From contig NZ_CP142394.1 in the NCBI RefSeq assembly GCF_035930445.1, forward strand, positions 2,327,501 to 2,391,500: a stretch of 64,000 nt of DNA, given 5' to 3'. Position numbers and translations under genes: made by a program. The stretch comes from Sphingopyxis chilensis (lineage in GTDB: Bacteria > Pseudomonadota > Alphaproteobacteria > Sphingomonadales > Sphingomonadaceae). The notes under the pieces were generated by a model. It was not told where the DNA came from. It searched no databases and worked only from the letters and a program-made list of their open reading frames with translations. Position 1 is the stretch's first letter. Every line of letters begins with the position of its first letter. Shown here piece after piece: positions 1 to 7,390 of this stretch.

Positions 1-588
1 GTCGATCCGAAGCTCGCCGGCCAGTCGAACCGCAACGCCGTCGGGCCGGGCAACCGGCCGATCGACGGCGGCGTCCCCGGCATCGCGGGCGGCAAGGCCG
101 CGACCGCCGCCGAAGCCGCCGCGGCGCTGAAGGCCGGCAAGCTGCTCACCGCGCCCCGGGCACTTCCGATGGAAGCGGCCGGCTGCGACGGCTGCGCGGC
201 GCAGGCGCGCCCGGTCACCATCGGCGCGCTCGCGCGCGACCAGCAGAAGGGCGGCTGCGACGCCAAGCTGACCTACAGCAACGCCTGGGCCGACCGCCTG
301 CCCGCCGCGTTCAAAGTCTATCCGCGCGCGACGCTGCGCGAAGCCGCCGGGATCGCCGGCGGCAAATGCAATATCCGCGTCGTCAATTTCCAGACCGCGG
401 CGTCGATGCAGGCAGTGCTCGATTATTATCACACGATGGCGATCCGCGCCGGCTATACCAGCGATCACCGCGTCAACGGCAACGAGCATCTGCTCGGCGG
501 CACGAAGGGCGATCTCGCCTATGTGCTGATGATGCGCCGCGACGGCGGGATGACCGACGTCGATCTCGTCGCCTCGGGCGGCAAATAG
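1..588 (+). CDS. C-terminal part of an unrecognised protein
   Basis: The reading frame is open from the first base, so the N-terminus lies outside the window; about 195 codons are visible before a TAG stop. The first 50 or so visible residues are rich in Gly, Ala and Pro and look like a disordered linker. They are followed by a more structured, mixed segment that includes GCDGC and a lone Cys in KCNIR. I do not recognise the family. Codon use matches the neighbours and a strong hairpin follows the stop, which supports a real gene end. An internal ATG at 169 exists but there is no sign that it is the true start. Confidence 0.7.
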   Translation, partial: VDPKLAGQSNRNAVGPGNRPIDGGVPGIAGGKAATAAEAAAALKAGKLLTAPRALPMEAAGCDGCAAQARPVTIGALARDQQKGGCDAKLTYSNAWADRLPAAFKVYPRATLREAAGIAGGKCNIRVVNFQTAASMQAVLDYYHTMAIRAGYTSDHRVNGNEHLLGGTKGDLAYVLMMRRDGGMTDVDLVASGGK

Positions 589-611
589 GCCTCACCTCCG
601 CGCGGCCCATG

Positions 612-649
612 AAAAAGGCCCCGGGGAGAGGGTTCCCGGGGCCTTTTTT
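612..649. terminator. Bidirectional rho-independent terminator
   Basis: A GGCCCCGGG / CCCGGGGCC stem with a short purine-rich loop is flanked by an A-run on the left and a T-run on the right. It can therefore end both the upstream plus-strand gene and the minus-strand CsbD gene. Confidence 0.85.
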
Positions 650-684
650 GTCGCTTGCGTGAGCAAGCTATCAGGTCTTGGCGG

Positions 685-867
685 TCAGATCTTGTCGCCG
701 AGCGCGCCCTGGACCTTGCCCTTCAGATTCTGGGCTTCGCCCTTGCGCTCCTGCGCCTCGCCTTCGGCACGAAGACGCTCGTTGTCGGTCGCCTTGCCCG
801 TCGCCTGCTTCACATTGCCGGCGGCTTCGTTGGCAAGACCTTTGGCTTTTTCGGTGAGTTCACCCAC
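685..867 (-). CDS. CsbD family stress-response protein
   Basis: This 60-residue, highly charged Lys/Glu/Ala protein has the CsbD pattern: an N-terminal ELTEKAKGLANEAAGNVKQ-like stretch and a C-terminal NLKGKVQGALGD motif. CsbD proteins are small cytoplasmic proteins of the general stress response with no known enzyme activity. The chosen start is a GTG 7 nt behind a clear AAGGAG; a longer in-frame extension upstream has no ribosome site and reads as non-coding. An EcfG-type promoter lies about 54 nt upstream, fitting general-stress control. Length is normal for the family. Confidence 0.88.
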   Translation of the reverse strand: MGELTEKAKGLANEAAGNVKQATGKATDNERLRAEGEAQERKGEAQNLKGKVQGALGDKI

Positions 868-920
868 GGCGTATCTCCTTGTTTTTCCAGAGGCGAAGGG
901 GGTGCGCCTCTTGTCCAACC

Positions 921-945
921 AACGAGGCGCGGGGACAGATGTTCC
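921..945 (-). promoter_or_regulatory. Candidate EcfG general-stress promoter of the csbD-like gene
   Basis: On the minus strand GGAAC (945-941) and CGTT (924-921) are separated by exactly 16 nt. This is the consensus architecture of alphaproteobacterial sigma-EcfG promoters (GGAAC-N16/17-CGTT). The -10 element lies about 54 nt before the GTG start of the CsbD gene, itself a typical general-stress target. The match is read directly; sigma-factor dependence is inferred. Confidence 0.65.
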
Positions 946-1260
946 GTGACGGCGACAGAATGTTCCGGAGAAAGGACGACTGCCCAAGAGGGAGAGTGGA
1001 TGGCCTCGCGTCGCCGTGCCGCAACTGATCGGGGATCCATAGCCGCGCTGGCCTCGACCGACCGCCCCGCGGGCCCGCATCACCCAAATGGGCAAGAGGC
1101 GCTGCGAGTCCCCGGGGCGAGTCCCCCGGAATGCCGGTTCGCTCCTCCCGCTACGGCAAATGCTCGCCTCACCCCGTCCAAGGCACGGTTCGTCAGCCTT
1201 GGCGTGGCCCTTGCGCCCTTATGCGCGTTCAAGATTCATCCGTTCCAATCTCAATTCCTC
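946..1260. other. Intergenic region with no gene seen
   Basis: GC-rich spacer upstream of the secreted repeat protein. It holds a second GACAGAATGTTCCG-like element 20 bp from the first copy (934-946 and 954-967) but no convincing ORF with a ribosome site. Overlapping open frames here are out of register with any recognisable protein. Confidence 0.5.
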
Positions 1261-1277
1261 AAAGGAGGCCCCAAGCG

Positions 1278-2123
1278 ATGCGGAAACTCGCAGGCTTTGT
1301 TGCAACTTTCTCTCTCGGCATGGCGGCCGTCGTGGCCGCCCCCGCAATGGCACAGGACGCCGCCGCGGCGACGGTCGACCTTTCGGTCGGCACCAAGGTT
1401 TTCGACTCCGAGGGCGCCGAACTCGGCACCGTCTCGAGCGCGCAGGGCGCGAATGTCGTCGTCGATCTCGGCGAAGGCAAGCAGGTCACCCTCCCGGCCA
1501 ATTCCTTCGGCAAGCTTGAACAGGGTCCGACGATCGGCGCCACCAAGGCGCAGGTCATGGCTGCGGTCGATCAGGCCGCCGCGGGCAACGAGGCCAAGCT
1601 GACCGCCGCGCTCCAGCCCGGCGCCGACGTCCGCGGCGTCAACGGCAACTCCATCCTCGGCAAGGTCAAGCTTGTCGCCGCCGATGGCGTGGTGCTCACC
1701 AGCCCGACCGGCGACGTGAAACTGCCGCGCAGCGCCTTCTTCATCGGCCAGGCCGGTCTCGCGACCAGCTTCACCGCCGAACAGTTCGCCGCCGCGATGC
1801 AGGAAGTGAACACCGCCGCCGCCGCCGATGACGCCGCGGTCGCCGCAGCGCTCGTCGCCGGCACCGACGTCCGCAGCCTCAAGGGCGCCGCCGTGCTCGG
1901 CAAGGTCAAATCGGCCAGCGCCGATGCGGTTGTGGTGACGACGCCTTCGGGCGATGATGTCAGCCTGCCGCGCAGCGCTTTCCTGATGTCGCCCGCCGGT
2001 CTGGCAGCAGCCTATACCGCCGAACAGTTCGCCGCCGCCGTCGCGCAGGCGACGGGCGAACCGGCGCAGCAGGCCGACGCGACCGCCGCCGCCGACGCGA
2101 CGGTCGAACAGCCCGCCAACTAA
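1278..2123 (+). CDS. Secreted alanine-rich protein with three internal repeats
   Basis: The 281-residue protein starts at an ATG 10 nt behind AAAGGAG and has a clear signal peptide (MRKLAGFVATFSLGMAAVV..., cleavage likely after AMA-Q), so it is exported. The mature part contains three related units of about 60 residues built on G(T/A)xV...LGxV.....xVV..P.G...LPRSAF. The last two units also share an AYTAEQFAAA-like tail. The short beta-strand pattern resembles a PRC-barrel or KOW-like fold, but this is not certain. The C-terminus is a low-complexity Ala/Thr tail. No enzyme motif is visible; a structural or cell-envelope role is a guess. Confidence 0.75.
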   Translation: MRKLAGFVATFSLGMAAVVAAPAMAQDAAAATVDLSVGTKVFDSEGAELGTVSSAQGANVVVDLGEGKQVTLPANSFGKLEQGPTIGATKAQVMAAVDQAAAGNEAKLTAALQPGADVRGVNGNSILGKVKLVAADGVVLTSPTGDVKLPRSAFFIGQAGLATSFTAEQFAAAMQEVNTAAAADDAAVAAALVAGTDVRSLKGAAVLGKVKSASADAVVVTTPSGDDVSLPRSAFLMSPAGLAAAYTAEQFAAAVAQATGEPAQQADATAAADATVEQPAN

Positions 2124-2144
2124 GCCGTTTCGGCTCAGGGATCG

Positions 2145-2175
2145 GGGCGCGGAAGCATCGCTTCCGCGCCCTTTT
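2145..2175 (+). terminator. Rho-independent terminator
   Basis: A perfect 11-bp stem (GGGCGCGGAAG / CTTCCGCGCCC) with a 5-nt loop is followed by TTTT, 21 nt after the stop of the repeat protein. Confidence 0.85.
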
Positions 2176-2260
2176 CCATGCGCGAAGCCACCCTCGCCCC
2201 ATTCTCCTGATCGTCATCAGCTCAGCCGTCGCAATATCGCCTTGCAATATATAACTTATC

Positions 2261-2289
2261 GATTATCGATATGTAGCGTATCGATAATC
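2261..2289. promoter_or_regulatory. Perfect 11-bp inverted repeat, candidate operator
   Basis: GATTATCGATA and TATCGATAATC flank a 7-nt spacer, ending 15 nt before the start of the DUF2975 gene. A further TTATCGAT overlaps on the left (2257-2264). It lies between an AT-rich putative -10 region and the ribosome site, where a repressor would block transcription. The obvious candidate ligand is the Cro/CI-type HTH protein encoded second in the operon, giving autoregulation; that assignment is inferred. Confidence 0.65.
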
Positions 2290-2304
2290 AAAGAGGGATT
2301 CGCG

Positions 2305-2808
2305 ATGTTGCTCTGGAGCCGCCGGCTGCTCATGGGATTGAATATCCTGAACTGGGTGCTGCTCGCGCTGTTCATGGTGGCGCTGGTCGCGACCAGCCTG
2401 CGGCCCGATATCGTCGTGGACGCGATCGCCGGCGCCAAGCCCGCGGTCGATGGCGGTTACATGCTCGACCTGTTCCGCATCACCCTCCTGCTCTGCATCC
2501 CGATCGCCATTGCGGCGCATGCGATCTTCACGCGGCTGATCGCGATGATTGACGCGACACGGGCGGGCGCGGCCTTCACCTCCGATAACGCCCGGCGCCT
2601 CCGCACGATCGGCTGGTGGCTGCTCGCGACGCAGGTCATCGACGCGGGTTACGGCTGGCTTTCGCTCGAAATGTCGCGCACCAGCGGCGAGGTGTTCGGC
2701 TGGCAGCCCAGCCTGACCGCGTGGCTCGCCGTCCTCCTCCTCTTCGTCCTCGCGCGCATCTTTGAACAGGGCGCGGCGATGCGCGAAGAACTCGAACAGA
2801 CGATTTAG
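2305..2808 (+). CDS. DUF2975 family membrane protein
   Basis: This 167-residue protein has four predicted transmembrane helices (about 13-35, 52-75, 102-122 and 137-157) and the DUF2975 layout, including the RLRTIGWWLL segment before helix 3. The ATG at 2305 is chosen because AGAGGG precedes it; the longer open frame upstream runs through the palindromic operator. DUF2975 genes are commonly paired with a tiny Cro/CI HTH regulator, as here, only 9 nt downstream. The biochemical role is unknown. Confidence 0.82.
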   Translation: MLLWSRRLLMGLNILNWVLLALFMVALVATSLRPDIVVDAIAGAKPAVDGGYMLDLFRITLLLCIPIAIAAHAIFTRLIAMIDATRAGAAFTSDNARRLRTIGWWLLATQVIDAGYGWLSLEMSRTSGEVFGWQPSLTAWLAVLLLFVLARIFEQGAAMREELEQTI

Positions 2809-2817
2809 GGTCCTAAT

Positions 2818-3042
2818 ATGGCGATCCGCATCCTGCTCGACGACATGCTGTGGCGGCGGCGGATGACGCTGACCGAACTCAGCGAACGCGTCGACATCAC
2901 CGTCGCCAACCTGTCGGTGCTCAAGACCGGCAAGGCCAAGGCGATCCGCTTCTCGACGCTCGACGCGATCTGCCGCGCGCTCGAATGCCAACCCGGCGAC
3001 CTGATCGCCTTCGACCCGGAAGGGCCCGCCGATGCAGACTGA
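2818..3042 (+). CDS. Small XRE/Cro-CI type transcriptional regulator
   Basis: The 74-residue protein is essentially a single helix-turn-helix domain (TLTELSERVDITVANLSVLK is the HTH core), with the conserved tail CRALECQPGDLI seen in YozG-like regulators. It follows the DUF2975 gene by 9 nt and overlaps the next gene by 11 nt, so the three are one operon. The likely binding site is the 11-bp inverted repeat upstream of the operon. Such pairs are widespread in bacteria, but their signals are unknown. Confidence 0.88.
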   Translation: MAIRILLDDMLWRRRMTLTELSERVDITVANLSVLKTGKAKAIRFSTLDAICRALECQPGDLIAFDPEGPADAD

Positions 3043-3802
3043 CATCGCGACCATCTATCGCAGCGCGTGGGCCTTCGCCCTCGCCTGCCCGCTCCTCTTC
3101 ATCATTCCCGTGCTGGTCGAACTCGCGCAGCATGTCGTCGAATGGCGCGCGGGCATGTACGACGGGATCGCCGGGGCCAAGGCGGCCGAGGGCGACATGC
3201 TTCGCCTCCAGTTCGGGTTCGCGAAGACGCTGGCGCTGCTGCTGCCCGGTTACTGGTTCACGCGCTACATCCTCTTCGATTTCGACGCGCGGCGCGCGGC
3301 ACGCATCGAATGGCCCGCGATCGGCCTGTGGCTCATCCTGTTTGCGCTCAATGGCTTGCAGCAATGGTGGGCGCTGTTCGGCCCCTCGCTCACCGGCCTC
3401 ATGGGCCTTTCCGGCCCGGCCGCGCAATGGACCGGCTATGCGCTGGTCCTGCTCGGCAGCATTGCCGGCATCTATTTCACCGCATGGACCGTCGCCTGGG
3501 CGCTCGGCAACGCCGCGATCGGCCCGATCCGCTCGATCCGGATCATGGCGGGCAGCTTCTGGCGCACCGTGCTGCTGATCCTCGCGGGCGTGCTGCCGCT
3601 GATGATCGTGCATTATGCGCTCAGCTTCGGCGCGATCGTCGCCCCGGCGATCATCGACGGGCCGCTCCTCCTGCTCGACGCGCTCGTCGTCGGCCTGCTG
3701 GCGCTGACCATGGCGGGCAGCAACGCCGTCGCCGCGCGCCATGCCGCCGCGGTAAAGGGCGAAGACCTGCGGCCCGATCCGGCGCAGGCCCCGATGATTT
3801 GA
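3032..3802 (+). CDS. Unrecognised multi-pass membrane protein
   Basis: A 256-residue integral membrane protein with about six hydrophobic helices (near residues 10-30, 60-85, 94-115, 130-158, 175-200 and 205-230) and a charged C-terminal tail. Its start ATG overlaps the end of the HTH gene by 11 nt, implying translational coupling with the DUF2975/HTH pair. I see no transporter signature or catalytic motif. It may act together with the DUF2975 protein, judging only from the operon. Confidence 0.75.
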   Translation: MQTDIATIYRSAWAFALACPLLFIIPVLVELAQHVVEWRAGMYDGIAGAKAAEGDMLRLQFGFAKTLALLLPGYWFTRYILFDFDARRAARIEWPAIGLWLILFALNGLQQWWALFGPSLTGLMGLSGPAAQWTGYALVLLGSIAGIYFTAWTVAWALGNAAIGPIRSIRIMAGSFWRTVLLILAGVLPLMIVHYALSFGAIVAPAIIDGPLLLLDALVVGLLALTMAGSNAVAARHAAAVKGEDLRPDPAQAPMI

Positions 3803-3810
3803 AGAGCCCG

Positions 3811-3930
3811 CGATGGCGAACGGTAGCTTTCGACCAGAAGTCGCCGTTCCGCGCCGACTTCGGCCGACACGGAACCGGTCATGGTGTTGGGCATTGCAAT
3901 CGGCTACGCTAATGCCGATTTTCATCGGCG
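3811..3930. other. Low-information intergenic stretch
   Basis: No gene seen. It contains GAAGTCG / CGACTTC as a 7-bp inverted pair and fragments resembling the dispersed GGGGTGG-AGCGGAC repeat family, so it is probably decayed repeat sequence. Confidence 0.35.
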
Positions 3931-3942
3931 TGGGGGCTCGTT

Positions 3943-4173
3943 GTGCAGAAATTTGATAGCAAGATGCGGAAGGATGCGAAGATCACCGTTATATTGCTTG
4001 AGGTAGTTTGCGTTGCAGCTCTGGCAGCATATCTTATCGAGCACATGTTCGCGGTCGATCTTGGTGTAAGCGATCGAGATGCTTTAGCCGCGGGACTTGT
4101 AGCAACTGGCGGAGGATTGGTTTACCTCCTGCATTCAGCAATCTTAAACGCGCTGGGCCGTGCCAAGCTTTAA
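3943..4173 (+). CDS. Small two-helix membrane protein, hypothetical
   Basis: The 76-residue frame starts at GTG 3943 or ATG 3964; no strong ribosome site decides between them. Two hydrophobic segments (about residues 15-32 and 47-66) predict a hairpin inner-membrane protein. Base composition is lower in GC than in neighbouring genes and the flanks carry dispersed repeats, so it may be acquired or weakly constrained. No family recognised. Confidence 0.5.
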   Translation: MQKFDSKMRKDAKITVILLEVVCVAALAAYLIEHMFAVDLGVSDRDALAAGLVATGGGLVYLLHSAILNALGRAKL

Positions 4174-4260
4174 TCCGTCTCGATAATCGCGTGCGTCAAT
4201 GTCTACAGATAATATTCGACAGCCAAATGCGGTCCGGCAGCTAACCACCCCGTTTCTGTC

Positions 4261-4304
4261 GTTCGTCGCCGATCCGGATGCAATGTCGGGAAACGACCGG
4301 TTGC
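4261..4304 (+). repeat. Copy 1 of a 44-bp dispersed repeat
   Basis: These 44 bases recur in inverted orientation at 17512-17555 with one mismatch. The shared core includes GATCCGGATGCAATGTCGGG. Here it lies immediately upstream of the RraB-like gene; the other copy lies upstream of the CDI-immunity-like gene's neighbour. Confidence 0.85.
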
Positions 4305-4326
4305 AGACATCGGTGGGCAGTGGCAC

Positions 4327-4734
4327 ATGAGCCAAATGTTATCGATGGTTCTCGCCGCAGGAATCCTCTCAATGGGGTTGGATCAGGTTCCGATCACGGC
4401 AGAGCGCCTCGCAAAAGAGGAGATGTCTGACGCTGAAGTCGTCAGCGCCCTGAGGGACGCTGGGGACGCCCCCAATATCGTTCGACCAGTCAGCGTGTAT
4501 TTTGCTGGGGAAGATGCACCGATCAATCGACTTAAAGGCGATGCCATTGCCTTAGGTTGGCGATTGGTTGATGTAAGTGACGCTGACGGCAAACTCTATC
4601 TTTGGCTTGAACGAGAGCAATCGACGACGCCCGAGGATTTGGCTCGGCTTCGCCAAGACACGCTGAGGATGGAGGCTCATTACAAGGTAAAATATGACGG
4701 ATGGGAAACTTCCGTCGAAGAAGCAACCGACTGA
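4327..4734 (+). CDS. RraB-like ribonuclease E inhibitor domain protein
   Basis: The 135-residue protein has an RraB-type domain from about residue 50 on: the VSVYFAGED strand, a small helix with ALGWRLVDV, and the terminal YDGWET motif typical of the RraB/PF06877 family. RraB binds the C-terminal region of RNase E and changes RNA turnover in Escherichia coli; here that function is only inferred. The first 20 residues are hydrophobic, unlike classical cytosolic RraB, which could mean an export signal, a membrane anchor or a start placed too far upstream. Composition is less GC-rich than surrounding core genes and dispersed repeats flank it on both sides. Confidence 0.6.
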   Translation: MSQMLSMVLAAGILSMGLDQVPITAERLAKEEMSDAEVVSALRDAGDAPNIVRPVSVYFAGEDAPINRLKGDAIALGWRLVDVSDADGKLYLWLEREQSTTPEDLARLRQDTLRMEAHYKVKYDGWETSVEEATD

Positions 4735-4766
4735 GCCCATCCCAGCGTCGCAGCATCCGGCCCGCT

Positions 4767-4786
4767 GTCCGCTTCCCACCCCAAAC
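4767..4786 (-). repeat. Dispersed repeat fragment (GGGGTGG...AGCGGAC family)
   Basis: On the minus strand this reads GTTTGGGGTGGGAAGCGGAC, nearly identical to segments at 16917-16939 and 17561-17580 and similar to 18370-18390. All lie between genes and next to accessory-looking genes. Confidence 0.7.
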
Positions 4787-4819
4787 CCGCCAATATTCCC
4801 AAACCGGAACCTTCCGCCC

Positions 4820-6622
4820 TCAGGCCGCCATGCGCAGCCGGTTCCGGCCGTCGCGCTTCGCCGCATAGAGCGCCTGATCCGCACGGTGCAACAGCTCCTC
4901 GATGTCGAGCTCGCCGTCAAAGACCGCAAGGCCGATGCTGACCGTCGCCTGCGGCAGGCCGTCTTCGGCCGCGGTGCCGGTTTCGACCGCCTTGCGGACG
5001 CGCTCGGCGACGATTTCGGCGGCCTGCGCGCTCGCGCGCTGGAGGATACAGACGAATTCCTCGCCGCCGATCCGGCCCAGCATATCCTCGTCGCGCAGCG
5101 CGGCCTTGGCGCGCTGTCCGACGCGGTGGATGACGCGGTCGCCCATCGCATGGCCGTGGGTATCGTTGATCCGCTTGAAATGGTCGATGTCGAATATCGC
5201 GACGGCCAGCGGCGCGCCATGTTCGCGCGCGCCCTCCAGCGCCTTTTCGAGGAAGGCCAGCGTGTGCCGCCGGTTGGGCAGGCCGGTCAGCATGTCGGTG
5301 TTCGCGACGCGCTCGGCGGCGCTGCGCGCAGCTTCCAGTATCCGCGCATTTTCGACGATCTCGGTGACGTCCTGCACGGTACCGAAAATCGCGATGGCCC
5401 GGCCGCCCCGCCCCGTTTCGATCGATCCGTGCGACTTCACGTGGCGGATCTCGCCGTCGGCGCGCCGGATGCGCCCCTGGAACTCGAACGGTTCGCCGGT
5501 ACGGACCGCCTGTTCCAATATCTTTCGCACCGCGGCGCCGTCTTCGGCGATATATTGTTCGACGCTATAGTTCACATCGACGGGCGTGCCGGGAACGAGC
5601 CCGTGGATGCGATAGGCCTGGTCGGACCAGCGGATCGACCAGCCGACCAGATCGACGCGCCAATGGCCGACGAGCGCCGCCGCCTCGGCCTGGAGCAGCC
5701 AGCGGTTGCTCTGCTCCAGCCGCTTCGCCAGCCGCTGGCGGACGATCAGCATCGCCGCCAGCGGCAGCGTCGTGAACAGCAGCGACAGCAGATAGAATTG
5801 CAGGAACAGCACCTTGACCTTCGACGCCTCCTCGATCGCGGCGATCGGCCCATAGCCTTGCCCGGTCATCAACGATGTGATGATCGTCACGATCAGCATC
5901 CCTGCCGCGGCGCCGAACGGACCGAGCCGGTACGCCGCCGCTACGACCGCCATGCACGGCAGGAAGGTCAGCGGAAACGCGGACTGCGAAAAGGCCGCGA
6001 TGGTGACGAGGCCCGACAGCGTCAGGATCGCTGCGGCTTCGGCCTTCATCGCCCGCGATGCATTGTCCATCGCCTTTGTCCCGATCATCCGCGCGAGCAT
6101 CACGATCGGCGGCGTGACGATCAGCATCCCCAACAGCACCGTGGTCAGCCACGACAGGAAGAAATCGGCGCTCGCCCCGGTCAGTCCTTCGACCAGGGCC
6201 CAGGCCACCGCGGCGCTGACCACGCTCGCGCCCAGGGCCGCTAGGCAAAAACCCGCGACCGCGCGCGGAACCATGAACGACAGCTCGCCCACCTCGCGGC
6301 GGCGGATCAGCCACAGCGCGACCGCGGCTTCGCACGCGTTCGCCAATGTATAGGCGATGCACGACAGCGGCGGCACGCCGCCCCACAGGTTCGCCGCGAA
6401 ACTCGCCGACGCCATGCCCGCGAACGCCGAAAGGCGCGCGCGCGCATGGCTCGGCATCAACAGCAGCAGCGCCAGGAAATAGCCGCTCGGCGGCCAGACC
6501 GCCGCGATATTGTCGGCGCCCTTGGTCGCGTGCAGCGACAGGCTCGCCAGCAGGAAATATCCCGTCGCGGTCAGGAGGAACCAAAAGACCGCCTCGACTC
6601 TGGGGGACAGCGACTGGGTCAT
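4820..6622 (-). CDS. MASE1-PAS-GGDEF diguanylate cyclase
   Basis: This 600-residue protein should make c-di-GMP from two GTP. Residues about 10-300 form a MASE1-like sensory membrane module of 8-10 helices (with AAVWPPSGYFLALL near the start). A PAS/PAC domain follows (about 310-425), then a GGDEF domain to the end. The catalytic motif is GGEEF, and RDED five residues before it is an RxxD product-inhibition site, so the enzyme is probably active and feedback-controlled. No EAL domain is present. The start chosen is the ATG of MTQSLSPR; an extension upstream is out of character for the family. It is a single-gene unit. Confidence 0.92.
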   Translation of the reverse strand: MTQSLSPRVEAVFWFLLTATGYFLLASLSLHATKGADNIAAVWPPSGYFLALLLLMPSHARARLSAFAGMASASFAANLWGGVPPLSCIAYTLANACEAAVALWLIRRREVGELSFMVPRAVAGFCLAALGASVVSAAVAWALVEGLTGASADFFLSWLTTVLLGMLIVTPPIVMLARMIGTKAMDNASRAMKAEAAAILTLSGLVTIAAFSQSAFPLTFLPCMAVVAAAYRLGPFGAAAGMLIVTIITSLMTGQGYGPIAAIEEASKVKVLFLQFYLLSLLFTTLPLAAMLIVRQRLAKRLEQSNRWLLQAEAAALVGHWRVDLVGWSIRWSDQAYRIHGLVPGTPVDVNYSVEQYIAEDGAAVRKILEQAVRTGEPFEFQGRIRRADGEIRHVKSHGSIETGRGGRAIAIFGTVQDVTEIVENARILEAARSAAERVANTDMLTGLPNRRHTLAFLEKALEGAREHGAPLAVAIFDIDHFKRINDTHGHAMGDRVIHRVGQRAKAALRDEDMLGRIGGEEFVCILQRASAQAAEIVAERVRKAVETGTAAEDGLPQATVSIGLAVFDGELDIEELLHRADQALYAAKRDGRNRLRMAA

Positions 6623-6698
6623 GCAACCAGTTAGCCGAAAAGGGTAAAATAAACCGCTAATATAACGCGCCGCCCTTGCGGCCCGGTTTTTCCCGCGA

Positions 6699-7304
6699 TC
6701 AGTCCACCCCGCCAAAGGTCAGGCCGACGACTTCCGCCACCTTCGCCTCGTCCCAGTCGATGCGCCGGTCGAGGATCAGCATCGCGAGGCCGTGCACCAG
6801 CGCCCAGGCGTGCAGGGCGGCGATATCGACATTGTCCACGCCGGGCAGCGCTTCGCCGACCCCGGCGCGCAGCAGATTGTACGCAACCTCGCCGCCGTCG
6901 CCGCCTTCCTTGCGGTCGGGCATCTGGCGCGTGAAGCTCAGGCGGAAAAGCGCGGGCTCGTCGTGGGCGAAGCGGACATAGGCGATCCCCGTCGCCTTGA
7001 AGCCCGCGACCCCGCCGCCCGCCTTCAGCCACGCCTGCGCCTGCAACGCGCCGAGCCGCCGCAGCCCCTCGTCGGCGAGCGCGTCGAGCAGCGCTTCCTT
7101 GTCGGGGAAATGGCGGTAGAGCGCGGTCGCGCTGACCCCGACGTCGCGCGCCAGCGCGCGCAGCCCCAGCTCGGCGCCGTCGCCCTCGGCCAGCCTCTTC
7201 AGCCCCGTCGCGATGACCGCCGCGCGCAGGTCGCCATGATGATAGGCGCGCGCCGTCTTCGGCGCCCCGCCTTTTAAGTTGACACTGTTATCTTTGCTTG
7301 CCAT
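6699..7304 (-). CDS. TetR family transcriptional regulator
   Basis: A 201-residue TetR protein. The N-terminal HTH is visible around residues 25-70 (LGLRALARDVGVSATALYRHF and KEALLDALADEG), and the C-terminal half resembles the TetR_C_33-type ligand domain (ALHAWALVHGLAMLILD). It is divergent from the carotenoid oxygenase gene with 86 bp between starts, so it probably represses that gene, itself, or both. The ATG of MASKDNSV is preferred over an upstream in-frame start because it places the shared control region in non-coding DNA. Confidence 0.88.
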   Translation of the reverse strand: MASKDNSVNLKGGAPKTARAYHHGDLRAAVIATGLKRLAEGDGAELGLRALARDVGVSATALYRHFPDKEALLDALADEGLRRLGALQAQAWLKAGGGVAGFKATGIAYVRFAHDEPALFRLSFTRQMPDRKEGGDGGEVAYNLLRAGVGEALPGVDNVDIAALHAWALVHGLAMLILDRRIDWDEAKVAEVVGLTFGGVD

Positions 7305-7320
7305 GATGTTGCCACTGTAA
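7278..7320. promoter_or_regulatory. Repeated GTTGNCACTGTNA motif at the TetR start
   Basis: GTTGACACTGTTA (7278-7290) and GTTGCCACTGTAA (7308-7320) are direct repeats exactly 30 bp apart, the first inside the tetR 5' end and the second just upstream of it. Three helical turns of spacing suits a regulator that binds one DNA face. Autoregulation by the TetR protein is inferred. Confidence 0.45.
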
Positions 7321-7390
7321 ACATATCGAGTCGCCGGCGCAACCCCCACGCTACGCGGCACCTTCGTCACCTTCCGTAAGGAGCATCGTC

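Noticed and set aside
4694..6244. A 516-codon plus-strand frame
   Set aside because: Antisense to the diguanylate cyclase, Arg/Asp-rich and motif-free.
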